Of a stretch of 64,000 nucleotides of DNA, positions 27,841-37,022 are shown one piece after another. Both the position numbers and the translations under genes were made by a program. The stretch comes from Pantoea ananatis LMG 2665 (GTDB lineage: Bacteria > Pseudomonadota > Gammaproteobacteria > Enterobacterales > Enterobacteriaceae): positions 124,001 through 188,000 of the forward strand of contig NZ_JMJJ01000007.1 in assembly GCF_000710035.2 (NCBI RefSeq), in the 5' to 3' direction. A model generated the notes under the pieces. It was not told where the DNA came from. It ran no database searches and saw only the letters and a program-made list of their open reading frames with translations. How positions within the stretch are numbered: the stretch's first letter is position 1; every line of letters starts with the position of its first letter.

Positions 27841-27940
27841 AACTCTCTCCTGTTGCAGGCCGCCTTTCGGGCATCAGATGATACGTATTTATATTGCTGC
27901 GATCCGGATCACGGCCTTAATTTACGCGCTATCTTACTCT

Positions 27941-27959
27941 TGGTCCAGCGGCCTGACCA
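27941..27959. promoter_or_regulatory. Candidate GntR operator before uxuA
   Basis: TGGTC-N9-GACCA lies 30 bases before uxuA in the gap shared with the divergent GntR gene. TGGTC/GACCA arms are typical of FadR-type GntR operators, but the nine-base spacer is wider than usual. A perfect GATCCGGATC palindrome lies nearby at 27901-27910. Confidence 0.35.
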
Positions 27960-27988
27960 CTGGGCCACACGTCCAACAAGGAGCAATA

Positions 27989-29173
27989 ATGGAACATACA
28001 TGGCGCTGGTACGGCCCGAACGATCCTGTGTCACTTGACGATGCCCGCCAGGCAGGTGCAACAGGAATTGTCACAGCACTTCATCACATCCCTAACGGAG
28101 AAGTGTGGCCTGTAGCCGAAATCAAAGCGCGTCAGGCGCTGCTGGCGGAAAAAGGTCTTACCTGGTCAGTCGTTGAAAGCATTCCTGTGCACGAAACGAT
28201 TAAGACCCAACGCGGCGATTATCAGCACTACATCGCCAATTATCAGCAGTCAATTCGCAACCTGGCAGCCTGCGGGATTGATACCGTATGCTATAACTTT
28301 ATGCCGGTTCTGGACTGGACGCGTACCGATCTGGCCTGGGAACTGCCGGACGGCGCTAAAGCGCTGCGCTTTGATGCCGATGCCTTTGCCGCGTTTGAAC
28401 TGCATCTGTTACAACGCCCCGGCGCGGAAAAAGATTACAGCGCCGCCGAACAACAGGCCGCCGCAACGCGTTTCGCCGCCATGACCGAGGAAGAGAAAGC
28501 CACGCTGGTGCGCAACATCATCGCAGGCTTACCCGGTGCAGAAGAGGGTTATACGCTCGAACAATTTCAGGCACAGCTGGCGCAATACGACGGTATTGAT
28601 AAAGCCAGGCTGCGCGAGCATATGGCCACCTTTCTGCGCGCCATCGTGCCGGTGGCGGAAGAAGTCGGCATTAAGCTGGCCGTCCATCCTGATGATCCTC
28701 CCCGTCCAATTCTTGGCCTGCCGCGCATTATCTCCACGCAAGAGGACATGCAGTGGCTGAAAGAAACGGTAGACAGCCTGCATAACGGATTCTGTTTCTG
28801 TACCGGTTCCTACGGCGTACGTGAGGATAATGCCCTTATCGAGATGGCAGAAACCTATGCCGACCGCATTAACTTTGTGCACCTGCGGGCAACAAAGCGA
28901 GAAACGAACCCCAACAGCTTCCACGAGGCGGCCCATCTGACAGGCGATGTGGATATGGTTGGCGTCATCAAAGTGATCCTGGCCGAGGAGCAGCGTCGCC
29001 GTAGGGCGGGCGAACAGCGAGCCATCCCGATGCGCCCCGATCATGGTCACCAGATGCTGGATGACTTGCGTAAGCGCACCAACCCAGGCTATTCCGCCAT
29101 TGGCCGCCTTAAAGGGCTTGCAGAACTGCGCGGCGTCGAAGTTGCCCTGAAGCAGATCTATTTCCAGGACTAA
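27989..29173 (+). CDS. uxuA: D-mannonate dehydratase UxuA
   Basis: Converts D-mannonate to 2-keto-3-deoxy-gluconate in glucuronate and fructuronate catabolism; 394 aa, the same length as E. coli UxuA, from the ATG at 27989 with AAGGAGC upstream. Conserved blocks: [73 protein letters not shown] and [13 protein letters not shown], which carry metal-binding Cys, His and Asp residues. No uxuB is adjacent, unlike the E. coli uxuAB operon. Confidence 0.95.
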   Translation: MEHTWRWYGPNDPVSLDDARQAGATGIVTALHHIPNGEVWPVAEIKARQALLAEKGLTWSVVESIPVHETIKTQRGDYQHYIANYQQSIRNLAACGIDTVCYNFMPVLDWTRTDLAWELPDGAKALRFDADAFAAFELHLLQRPGAEKDYSAAEQQAAATRFAAMTEEEKATLVRNIIAGLPGAEEGYTLEQFQAQLAQYDGIDKARLREHMATFLRAIVPVAEEVGIKLAVHPDDPPRPILGLPRIISTQEDMQWLKETVDSLHNGFCFCTGSYGVREDNALIEMAETYADRINFVHLRATKRETNPNSFHEAAHLTGDVDMVGVIKVILAEEQRRRRAGEQRAIPMRPDHGHQMLDDLRKRTNPGYSAIGRLKGLAELRGVEVALKQIYFQD

Positions 29174-29179
29174 ACGTTG

Positions 29180-29210
29180 TTGCCCCGACGTCGTTATGCT
29201 GTCGGGGCAA
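29180..29210 (+). terminator. Hairpin after uxuA
   Basis: TTGCCCCGAC and GTCGGGGCAA form a perfect 10-bp stem with an 11-base loop directly after the uxuA stop. The following AGGGTAGTTT is only weakly U-rich. Confidence 0.55.
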
Positions 29211-29601
29211 AGGGTAGTTTAGACAGGTTGCTGTACTCATATTTATGGCGCGTCATCAGTTGGTCAGCCGCGCTTTCCAGGTAACAAGAGGGTTCTCATT
29301 TCTCTCCCTTCTGGCTGCCGTGTTTTGGATTACTCCTCCCACGGCTTCGCTGCGGCACCCTTTTCAGGACACCCCCAAGCTCACCTTTTCCACGACCGGT
29401 TTACAGCCGCCATCAAACTAATGTGTGAGCATTCACTAATAGCATGAATTTTTTGTCAATTAATTGCCTGCCAGGTCGATAATTGACCATATCGGAGAAT
29501 AAGGGATTTCCGACCGTTCACCAGCGGCGTGAACTGGCGTGCTATGCTGCATTAACCCTTAGCACCTCTCAAAACACGATCACGATTCAGAGGTTTTTAC
29601 G
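29211..29601. other. Non-coding gap before the EAL-domain gene
   Basis: About 390 bases with no convincing gene. It should contain the promoter of the EAL gene; the stretch 29420-29500 is AT-rich. No clear sigma-70 promoter, RNA gene or repeat could be assigned. Confidence 0.4.
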
Positions 29602-31182
29602 GTGCCGCTAATAAAAAGAAAACATGAGCATGCCAAATCGCTCATTGTCCTCGCAGGACTATTGCCGCTGCTCCTGGGGTTGTTGTTCACGATAATTGAT
29701 GCCAGAAAAACAGTAAAAGAACAGCAAATTGATACGGCCGCGACCTTACTGTCTCAGGCAGAAAAAATCAGCGATAACGCCTGGAGCATGATCGCCTGGC
29801 TGCGCCAGTATGAGTACCAACCCTGTGAAAAGATAGAAAATACGCTACGGGTTAATAGCACTCTCCATCCCTATTTTCGCGGTATCGGCAAACTGGAAAG
29901 TAACACGGTAAGCTGCTCTTCTGCTTACGGTAACAAGCCCGCTACGCTTAAAGCCATGATTGGCGTCGCCCCGCCCGTGACCGGCAAAGACTGGTGGAGC
30001 CTGTCCATCGCGGGTTCTTACATCGTGCCAGACCGACCTGCCGTGATATTTGTGCGCCAGCTGGCAGCTGGCAGAGCCCTCTGGGTGATGGTTGAAGGGC
30101 AGTATCTTATTGATTTTATGAGCGCGCTGGGCAGTACGCATCATTATCAGATAACCATGCGTTTTAGTAACGGTGCGCCAATCGTGTCAGGCGATCGTGA
30201 AATGGCCGACGACAGGTGGCTTAAGCCTCAGGTCTATCATGCCACCTCTTCCCGCTATAGCATCAAGGTCACCCTGATAGCGCCCGGTGCTGAGCTGGTT
30301 AAAACATGGACGCAGCTTCTTTTCGTGTTTATGCCGATGGCGGCGATTTTTTCCGTGCTGTTTATGATTCTTACCGCCTCCTGGCTTCGCAGACGTTTTT
30401 CCTGGGGAGATGAAATTCGTCGCGCCATTCAGTCCCGTCAGTTCAGCGTGCATTATCAACCTACCTACAGCTGCACGCTGCAACGTTGCACTGGCGCAGA
30501 AGCCCTGTTGCGCTGGACCCTGCCCAACGGTAACAGCGTGCGCCCGGACACCTTTATTACCGCCGCAGAAGCGGAAGGGATGATTATCCCGATTACCCAT
30601 CATTTGATGGCGTTGATCGTTGAAGACACGCAAAGCTGGGCGCCTAACCCCGGCTTTCATCTGGCGATTAACGTGGCTGCCGAGCATCTTCAGCACCCGG
30701 ATTTTGTTGACGATATGCTTAATTTTGCTGACAGGATGGCGAGAACCGAATTCAACATTACTCTGGAACTGACGGAGCGGAGCCTGATCAAAGAAGGGAG
30801 CCTTGTCGCGGCTAAGCTGGCGCAACTGCGTCAGGCAGGCATGAAAGTCGCTATTGATGACTTTGGTACGGGGCACTGCTCTCTGAGTTACCTGCAAACT
30901 TTTACGCTGGACTACCTAAAAATCGATCAGGGTTTTATCAATGCCATCGAATCCCTGGAGGGGGAAACGCCGGTGCTGGACGCCATTATCAGTCTGAGCC
31001 ATAAACTGAAGCTGCAGGTATTGGGAGAAGGCGTCGAAACGGCAATGCAGTTCCGCTATTTACAGCAGCATGGAGTCACCTTTATCCAGGGCTATTTTTA
31101 CGCCAGGCCCATGGATAACCCCACGATCGTGGCGTGGATGAAACAATATGGTCATTTGCCGGTTGAGGTTGAAAACACCTGA
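29602..31182 (+). CDS. CSS-motif EAL-domain cyclic-di-GMP phosphodiesterase
   Basis: Membrane-bound c-di-GMP phosphodiesterase of the PdeC type, 526 aa, starting at GTG 29602 with GAGG eight bases upstream. Membrane segment 1 is at about 14-34. A periplasmic CSS domain (about 35-235) holds the redox-sensing motif in NTVSCSSAYG. Segment 2 is at about 238-262. The EAL domain (about 275-520) looks active: EALLRW, the metal/catalytic residues in ELTERSLI, VAIDDFGTG and LGEGVET are intact. In E. coli relatives the CSS domain responds to periplasmic thiol oxidation through DsbA/DsbB. Which of the E. coli paralogues it matches best cannot be told by eye. Confidence 0.88.
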   Translation: MPLIKRKHEHAKSLIVLAGLLPLLLGLLFTIIDARKTVKEQQIDTAATLLSQAEKISDNAWSMIAWLRQYEYQPCEKIENTLRVNSTLHPYFRGIGKLESNTVSCSSAYGNKPATLKAMIGVAPPVTGKDWWSLSIAGSYIVPDRPAVIFVRQLAAGRALWVMVEGQYLIDFMSALGSTHHYQITMRFSNGAPIVSGDREMADDRWLKPQVYHATSSRYSIKVTLIAPGAELVKTWTQLLFVFMPMAAIFSVLFMILTASWLRRRFSWGDEIRRAIQSRQFSVHYQPTYSCTLQRCTGAEALLRWTLPNGNSVRPDTFITAAEAEGMIIPITHHLMALIVEDTQSWAPNPGFHLAINVAAEHLQHPDFVDDMLNFADRMARTEFNITLELTERSLIKEGSLVAAKLAQLRQAGMKVAIDDFGTGHCSLSYLQTFTLDYLKIDQGFINAIESLEGETPVLDAIISLSHKLKLQVLGEGVETAMQFRYLQQHGVTFIQGYFYARPMDNPTIVAWMKQYGHLPVEVENT

Positions 31183-31232
31183 GCCGCAACTTACTGACGC
31201 ACGCGGCACAATGACGGCGAAGAAGCGCTAAA

Positions 31233-31625
31233 TCAACGCGCTTTTCGCTGTGCTGCACGCTGCTTACTCGCCGCCCGCATTGCCACCGCAATGGCCTCTT
31301 CCTGTTGAATGACGTGCTCAACAGGCGCACTGGCGCGCTGATTCAGCCGTTGCAGCGTAGGCATCGACTGCTGCAACAGTTGCTGGCACTCCTCGTATTC
31401 CGAGCGTTGCTTACCTGTCACGGTCGATGTTTGTAGTGCTTCGCTCAATTGAGCCAGGCGGTCGATCCAGTATTTCGTGCGGCAGCTAAGCCATCCAGAA
31501 CTGAGCTGCGCCTCAGGAGGCCGGGAAGCCGTGGGCACCTCAGAAGAATTCATTAATTTTCTTTCTACACTATCTATCTGCGCCACCCAAGGGCTCTGGC
31601 AAGTAAGGGGTGTTTTCCTTGACAT
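31233..31625 (-). CDS. Small hypothetical protein, helical
   Basis: 130 aa, not recognised. The start at 31625 has an excellent ribosome site (GGAGGAAGA directly upstream), which makes the gene credible. The sequence is polar and helical: residues 50-90 (RLAQLSEALQ, YEECQQLLQQSMPTLQRL) look like a coiled coil, and the C-terminus is strongly basic (ASKQRAAQRKAR). No signal peptide or membrane segment. It sits alone between the EAL gene (convergent) and proP (divergent). Function unknown. Confidence 0.65.
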   Translation of the reverse strand: MSRKTPLTCQSPWVAQIDSVERKLMNSSEVPTASRPPEAQLSSGWLSCRTKYWIDRLAQLSEALQTSTVTGKQRSEYEECQQLLQQSMPTLQRLNQRASAPVEHVIQQEEAIAVAMRAASKQRAAQRKAR

Positions 31626-31853
31626 TCTTCCTCCAAATCAAGGTGAAAGAGTATTGCCGAAGGCGTTCTGATAGGCAAGCCTCAAACCTTAACCCGCCCA
31701 ATCCTTAATCTTTATTAATAGCTTTAAGCCAGACGGCTGAGTGAACTCAAACCGCAGCGCTCACTTAACACGCAAACGCGCGCAGAACCTGACTTTTTTT
31801 CGCTTCAGGGGCGGCTATAAACCACCGGTAAAATTGTTCGTTTTCAGGTCAAA

Positions 31854-31884
31854 CATGACAAATATCACACAAAAACGTTATACT
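31854..31884 (+). promoter_or_regulatory. proP promoter with CRP-like site
   Basis: A -10 element TATACT lies at 31879-31884. CATGA-N6-TCACA (31854-31869) is a fair CRP-type dyad covering the -35 region. In E. coli, proP P1 is repressed by CRP bound over the -35, so the layout agrees. The start would be near 31891, giving a leader of about 155 bases. Confidence 0.45.
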
Positions 31885-31968
31885 CTGCGGCCGATAAATC
31901 AGATAACAACAGTATTTGTTGTTTTGATGGATCGACAGATAATGCTGTTTTACGGCTATGCTTAAATT

Positions 31969-32017
31969 TCCTCAACGCAGCGGTCTGAACGCTGTTTTCG
32001 GTTCGCGCCGTTGAGGA
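31969..32017 (+). other. Structured proP leader RNA
   Basis: TCCTCAACG (31969-31977) pairs perfectly with CGTTGAGGA (32009-32017), closing a domain whose inside folds into CAGCG/CGCTG (31978-31994). The structure ends 28 bases before the proP start and could expose or hide the translation start region. No named RNA family is recognised. Confidence 0.5.
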
Positions 32018-32045
32018 CTTTCATGTTCCATTACAGGGTAATTCT

Positions 32046-33551
32046 ATGAAATTGCGTAGGAAGCGTGTAAAACCGATTGGGATAGATGATGTCACCATCA
32101 TTGATGATTCCCGTTTACGTAAAGCCATTACCGCCGCCTCTTTGGGTAACGCCATGGAGTGGTTTGATTTTGGTGTTTATGGCTTTGTGGCTTATGCCTT
32201 AGGTAAGGTGTTTTTTCCGGATGCCTCTCCAGGGATTCAAATGATTGCCGCACTGGCAACCTTCTCCGTTCCTTTCCTGATTCGTCCTTTAGGCGGCCTG
32301 TTTTTCGGCATGCTGGGGGATAAATATGGTCGTCAGAAAATCCTGTCGATTACCATCGTCATTATGTCGGTCAGTACCTTCTGTATCGGCCTGATTCCCT
32401 CCTATGCCTCCATTGGCATCTGGGCGCCGGTTCTGCTGCTGTTGGCCAAAATGGCCCAGGGCTTCTCAGTCGGTGGGGAATATACCGGTGCCTCTATCTT
32501 TGTGGCCGAGTATTCGCCTGACCGTAAGCGCGGCTTTATGGGAAGCTGGTTGGACTTCGGTTCTATCGCCGGCTTCGTGCTGGGCGCGGGCGTCGTCGTC
32601 TTAATCTCTACCATCATCGGCGAAGAGAACTTCCTTGCGTGGGGATGGCGTCTTCCGTTCTTCCTGGCCCTGCCACTGGGTATTATTGGCCTGTATTTAC
32701 GCCATGCCCTGGAAGAAACCCCCGCGTTCCAGCAGCACGTCGACAAACTGGAACAAGGCGATCGCGAAGGCCTGCGTGACGGTCCGAAAGTCTCTTTCAA
32801 AGAAATCGCCACGAAACACTGGCGTAGCCTGCTAGCCTGTATCGGTCTGGTTATTGCAACCAACGTGACCTATTACATGTTGCTGACCTACATGCCAAGT
32901 TACCTGTCGCACAACCTGCACTACTCTGAAGATCATGGCGTGCTGATTATCATCGCCATCATGATGGGCATGCTGTTTGTCCAGCCGGTGATGGGGCTGC
33001 TGAGCGACCGCTTTGGCCGTCGTCCGTTTGTGATTATCGGCAGTATCGCCCTGATGATCTTCGCCATTCCGGCCTTCATGATGATCAACAGTGGCATGCT
33101 GGGAATGATTTTCGCAGGGTTGTTGCTGCTGGCCGTTATCCTTAATGCCTTTACCGGCGTGATGGCTTCGTCACTGCCTGCTATGTTCCCGACGCACATT
33201 CGCTACAGTGCATTAGCCAGCGCCTTCAACATATCGGTACTGATTGCAGGCCTGACGCCAACGTTAGCGGCCTGGCTGGTAGAATCGACCAATAACCTTT
33301 ATATGCCCGCTTACTATCTGATGGTGGTTGCAGTCATTGGCCTGATTACCGGCCTCTACATGAAAGAGACGGCGAATAAGCCCCTGAAAGGTGCAACTCC
33401 CGCCGCCTCTGACATGGAAGAAGCGCGCGAAATTCTGCAGGAGCATCACGATAACATCGAGCAGAAAATCGAAGATATCGACGCCGAGATGGCCCGCCTG
33501 GAAGCTAAACGTAAAAATCTGGTTGAACAGCACCCAAATATCAACGAGTAA
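32046..33551 (+). CDS. proP: ProP, osmosensory proline/betaine:H+ symporter
   Basis: MFS osmosensor and transporter for proline, glycine betaine and ectoine, 501 aa with 12 membrane helices. Conserved signatures are AITAASLGNAMEWFDFGVYG, LGDKYGRQKIL and VGGEYTGASIFVAEYSP. The long C-terminal extension with the antiparallel coiled coil (MEEAREILQEHHDNIEQKIE) is present, the feature that tunes the osmotic activation threshold in E. coli. Nearly identical in length to E. coli ProP. Confidence 0.96.
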   Translation: MKLRRKRVKPIGIDDVTIIDDSRLRKAITAASLGNAMEWFDFGVYGFVAYALGKVFFPDASPGIQMIAALATFSVPFLIRPLGGLFFGMLGDKYGRQKILSITIVIMSVSTFCIGLIPSYASIGIWAPVLLLLAKMAQGFSVGGEYTGASIFVAEYSPDRKRGFMGSWLDFGSIAGFVLGAGVVVLISTIIGEENFLAWGWRLPFFLALPLGIIGLYLRHALEETPAFQQHVDKLEQGDREGLRDGPKVSFKEIATKHWRSLLACIGLVIATNVTYYMLLTYMPSYLSHNLHYSEDHGVLIIIAIMMGMLFVQPVMGLLSDRFGRRPFVIIGSIALMIFAIPAFMMINSGMLGMIFAGLLLLAVILNAFTGVMASSLPAMFPTHIRYSALASAFNISVLIAGLTPTLAAWLVESTNNLYMPAYYLMVVAVIGLITGLYMKETANKPLKGATPAASDMEEAREILQEHHDNIEQKIEDIDAEMARLEAKRKNLVEQHPNINE

Positions 33552-33559
33552 CGCCTCTC

Positions 33560-33590
33560 TCTCCCGCCCCTGAGGCGGGAGAATCTTTTG
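33560..33590 (+). terminator. Rho-independent terminator of proP
   Basis: TCTCCCGCC pairs with GGCGGGAGA around a five-base loop (33560-33582), followed by ATCTTTTG. It begins eight bases after the proP stop. Confidence 0.8.
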
Positions 33591-33680
33591 CTGCCTCTGC
33601 ACACCGCACACAAACCTTCATCGCCTGCACCTAATCGGAGTAGACTGTGCGTCTTATTTAAACTGGCTACGTGAGTGTCT

Positions 33681-34658
33681 ATGTCTGATTTTTCCCTTAC
33701 CCAACGTCCCAGAAGATTGCGCGCCAGCGCGTCAATGCGTGCAATGTTTCAGGAGTCCAGCCTTAGCCTGAACGATTTGGCCCTGCCCATTTTTGTTGAG
33801 GAAGGTGTTGATGACTATAAAGATATTCAGGCCATGCCTGGCGTAAGACGTATTCCTGAAAAACGTCTTGCCTATGAAATTGAACGTATCGCTAAGGCGG
33901 GCATTCGCTCGGTCATGACCTTCGGGATTTCCCATCATACCGACGCGACCGGCAGCGATGCGTGGAATGAAAACGGCCTGGTGGCGCGTATGTCGAAAAT
34001 CTGCAAAGACACCGTGCCTGAAATGATCGTGATGTCGGATACCTGCTTCTGCGAATACACCAGCCACGGCCACTGTGGCGTGCTGTGTGACCACGGCGTC
34101 GATAACGATGCCACCCTGATCAATCTGGGCAAGCAGGCCGTTGTGGCGGCGGCGGCGGGGGCCGACTTTATCGCGCCTTCTGCCGCAATGGATGGCCAGG
34201 TTCAGGCGATACGCCAGGCGCTGGACGCCGCAGGCTTTACCCAGACAGCGATCATGTCTTATTCCACCAAGTTTGCATCATCCTTCTATGGCCCCTTCCG
34301 GGAAGCGGCAGGTACGGCCCTGAAAGGCGATCGTAAAACCTATCAGATGAACCCGATGAATCGTCGTGAGGCTATTCGCGAGTCGCTAATTGACGCGGCT
34401 GAAGGTGCCGATGCACTGATGGTTAAACCGGCCGGAGCCTATCTGGACATTCTGCGCGATATCCGCGAGCGCACCGAACTTCCGCTGGCGGCCTATCAGG
34501 TTAGTGGTGAGTACGCGATGATTAAATTCGCGGCCCAGGCGGGCGCCATCGATGAGCGTAATGTCGTGCTCGAAAGCCTTGGCGCGATCAAGCGGGCTGG
34601 CGCAGATTTGATTTTCAGCTATTTTGCACTTGAGTTGGCCGAGAACAACCTGCTCTGA
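33681..34658 (+). CDS. hemB: Porphobilinogen synthase HemB
   Basis: Condenses two 5-aminolevulinate molecules to porphobilinogen in haem synthesis; 325 aa TIM barrel. The zinc cysteines are in [15 protein letters not shown], and active-site lysines lie in [17 protein letters not shown] and [10 protein letters not shown]. The ATG at 33681 is preferred over a GTG two codons upstream. Standalone gene. Confidence 0.96.
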   Translation: MSDFSLTQRPRRLRASASMRAMFQESSLSLNDLALPIFVEEGVDDYKDIQAMPGVRRIPEKRLAYEIERIAKAGIRSVMTFGISHHTDATGSDAWNENGLVARMSKICKDTVPEMIVMSDTCFCEYTSHGHCGVLCDHGVDNDATLINLGKQAVVAAAAGADFIAPSAAMDGQVQAIRQALDAAGFTQTAIMSYSTKFASSFYGPFREAAGTALKGDRKTYQMNPMNRREAIRESLIDAAEGADALMVKPAGAYLDILRDIRERTELPLAAYQVSGEYAMIKFAAQAGAIDERNVVLESLGAIKRAGADLIFSYFALELAENNLL

Positions 34659-34666
34659 GCCATGGC

Positions 34667-34700
34667 CCTTCTGCGACGGTGCCTGCACCCTCGCAGAAGG
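34667..34700 (+). terminator. Hairpin terminator of hemB
   Basis: CCTTCTGCGA (34667-34676) pairs with TCGCAGAAGG (34691-34700), with an inner GGTG/CACC extension, right after the hemB stop. The tail CGTTATTCC is only moderately U-rich. Confidence 0.65.
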
Positions 34701-34945
34701 CGTTATTCCTGTCCGGTAAACGGGGAAATGAACGCGATGCTTATTGGCGTGAATTAATCACATCACTCATTATGCCCTCTATTCAGTAAACAAATAATAC
34801 ACAAATCGCAACGTAATATAATCTTTTAGCCTTTACTTCCACATCGCAGGAAATAACCATTCACTTCCTTAAGAATCTTTACGCATGTAATGTTTTGAGA
34901 AACACAGGATAATTTACAATCACCTTCGAAATTTAAGGGGGTGTT

Positions 34946-35410
34946 ATGAATGAGAACAAATACAATGAGAGCGTGATTATTTCTGTTACTGACTGGATTA
35001 ATAAGAATCTGGACCAGCGCTTAAGCATTGACGACATTGCTGAAAAGGCGGGTTATTCAAAATGGTATCTACAAAAGTTATTTTCCCGTTATCATAATGA
35101 AACGCTGGCCCATTACATCCGTAGAAAGAAATTAATTGCCTGTATTAATGATTTAAAATACAGCCATGCGCCCATTATCAGCCTGGCGGTTAAATACCAC
35201 TTTGAAAGTCAGCAGTCTTTTACCCGCTCCTTCAAGCAGATGATGGGCTGTACGCCTAGCGTATGCCGTAAAAGCCAGCGACTGAACGTTACCGACAGCA
35301 ACGCCCATCCTTGCAGCGTATGTAGTAAGGCTGAACCCCCCCCAAAAAAGAAGTTATTTAGCGGAATAAACGAAACCTTCGGGGTTGGTCATTTAGTCCG
35401 CTTGCTTTAA
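34946..35410 (+). CDS. AraC-family regulator of the MarA/SoxS/RamA type with C-terminal extension
   Basis: 154-aa single-domain AraC/XylS activator. Two helix-turn-helix units cover about 10-110: LSIDDIAEKAGYSKWYLQKL and ISLAVKYHFESQQSFTRSFK, then the family stretch MMGCTPSVCRK. MarA-type proteins activate multidrug-efflux and oxidative-stress genes, a likely but unproven role here. The tail (about 115-154) is an extra segment not found in MarA/SoxS, with a CSVC pair and a PPPKKK stretch encoded by an eight-C/six-A tract at 35336-35349. The gene and its upstream region are more AT-rich than the surroundings. AGGGGGTGTT precedes the start. Confidence 0.85.
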   Translation: MNENKYNESVIISVTDWINKNLDQRLSIDDIAEKAGYSKWYLQKLFSRYHNETLAHYIRRKKLIACINDLKYSHAPIISLAVKYHFESQQSFTRSFKQMMGCTPSVCRKSQRLNVTDSNAHPCSVCSKAEPPPKKKLFSGINETFGVGHLVRLL

Positions 35411-35426
35411 CCGTGGCAGCAAAAAA

Positions 35427-36086
35427 CTAGTTATCATCAGGCTTATAGTACTGTACGCCAATCTGGATCCGCTCGCGACCACTGGCAACGCGATGACGAT
35501 TGGTATCCCGTAGGGAGTAAACACAACCGCAATATTCCTGCTGATAAAAACTCTCACGCTTACTGATTTCAATCATGCGTGCCGATCCGCCGCCTTTACG
35601 CCAGTTGAATTCCCAGTAGGACAGATCGGGATAATGTGCGGCAGCACGGACGCCGCAGTCGTTAATTTGCTGCATGTTCTTCCAGCGGGAAATCCCCAGT
35701 GAACTTGTGATCACCGGGAAACCATTTTCATGGGCGTACAGCGCCGTGCGCTCGAAACGCATATCGAAGCACATGGTGCAGCGCTCACCGCGCTCCGGTT
35801 CCCACTCCATCCCTTTGGCACGTTTAAACCAGTCGTCACGATCGTAGTCCGCATCGACAAACGGCACGCCAAACTTTTCGGCAAAGCGGATATTTTCGTC
35901 TTTGCGCAGCTCATACTCTTTAAGCGGATGGATGTTCGGATTATAGAAATAGATGGTGTATTCAATGCCGGATGCCAGCATCGCCTCCATGACTTCTCCC
36001 GAACAGGGCGCGCAGCAGGAGTGCAACAGCACTTTTTTATGGCCACCCGGTAAGGGTAGCGGTTGTCGCTCGTAGGGCTGAGACAT
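35427..36086 (-). CDS. queH: Epoxyqueuosine reductase QueH
   Basis: Last step of queuosine synthesis in tRNA (epoxyqueuosine to queuosine) by the DUF208-type, iron-dependent enzyme; 219 aa from the ATG at 36086 behind GAAGGT. Conserved cysteine motifs are [12 protein letters not shown] near the N-terminus, [11 protein letters not shown] and the C-terminal YCGCVYS, which hold the Fe-S and iron ligands. In E. coli this reaction is done by the unrelated QueG; whether queG is also present cannot be seen. Linked to yhhQ at 11954. Confidence 0.9.
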   Translation of the reverse strand: MSQPYERQPLPLPGGHKKVLLHSCCAPCSGEVMEAMLASGIEYTIYFYNPNIHPLKEYELRKDENIRFAEKFGVPFVDADYDRDDWFKRAKGMEWEPERGERCTMCFDMRFERTALYAHENGFPVITSSLGISRWKNMQQINDCGVRAAAHYPDLSYWEFNWRKGGGSARMIEISKRESFYQQEYCGCVYSLRDTNRHRVASGRERIQIGVQYYKPDDN

Positions 36087-36178
36087 AAGCACCTTCAATC
36101 AATGTAATCAAAAGCGCAGTGTAATGCCGGGGCGTGGATGTTGCAAAATTTCACGCTGACGGGCTGCCATTATCCCTG

Positions 36179-36889
36179 TCAGCCCGTCAGCGTTGCTGCA
36201 ACCTTTACCTCACCACTGAAGCGTTTTGCCCGCGTAGTCCAGATAGTGGTGGCCGCCACGTCCCCGATGGCGGTTAACTGCGTGACAATCCCATTGGCGC
36301 TTTCTTCAGGCGTGAGCGGTGCCGCATCGCCTCCCATATCCGTTTTGACCCAACCGGGATGCAGGGTTAGTAGCGTGCCGTTTTGCGCCGCCACCGGTCT
36401 GGCCAGCGAGCGCGTGAGCATATTAAGAGCCGCTTTGCTGGCTGAGTAAAGTGGCGCTTCTGCATGTCGATTCTCATTCAGGCTGGCAAGTTGAGATGAG
36501 GTTAACGCCAGTACGCCGTGTTGCTGGTTCAGTAACGGCAGCAAAATTTCTGCGGTTCGTATCGGCGCAACGGCATTGGTCATAAACAGCTGGATTAGCT
36601 CAGCATCGTTGCTCTCTGACAGCTTCTGATGCGCAGGCCCGTAAATGCCGGCGTTGATCAGAATCGCGTCAAAAGGCTGCCCGCTCAGCCCAACCGCAAA
36701 TTGCTTGACCGCCTCGGTCTGCGTCATATCGAGCCGACGCCAGTCAACCTGCGGGATTTCCCCCTGCGGGGGGACTTCACTGCGATGGGTTGCCGTGACC
36801 TGCCAGTTGTTGGCCGCAAACGCCTTGACGACCGCCAGTCCAATGCCACGTGATGCACCAATCACTAACGCTTTGCCTTGATAAGCCAT
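36179..36889 (-). CDS. Short-chain dehydrogenase/reductase
   Basis: 236-aa NAD(P)-dependent oxidoreductase of the SDR superfamily, C-factor-like. The cofactor loop is VIGASRGIGLAVV; the catalytic Ser-Tyr-Lys set is in LALTSSQLAS and YSASKAALNM. Starts at ATG 36889 with GAGGAAACTC upstream; 27 upstream codons rejected. Substrate unknown. Confidence 0.85.
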   Translation of the reverse strand: MAYQGKALVIGASRGIGLAVVKAFAANNWQVTATHRSEVPPQGEIPQVDWRRLDMTQTEAVKQFAVGLSGQPFDAILINAGIYGPAHQKLSESNDAELIQLFMTNAVAPIRTAEILLPLLNQQHGVLALTSSQLASLNENRHAEAPLYSASKAALNMLTRSLARPVAAQNGTLLTLHPGWVKTDMGGDAAPLTPEESANGIVTQLTAIGDVAATTIWTTRAKRFSGEVKVAATLTG

Positions 36890-37022
36890 AGAGTTTCCTC
36901 GTTGATGAACGCAGTAAACAGCGTAGATACGTATTGGCAAACACACTGCATCATCAATGCTATTTTGCATTCAGACAGCATTGATGGGGCAGTGAATACT
37001 TACGGACAGAGGTGTTGCTGTA

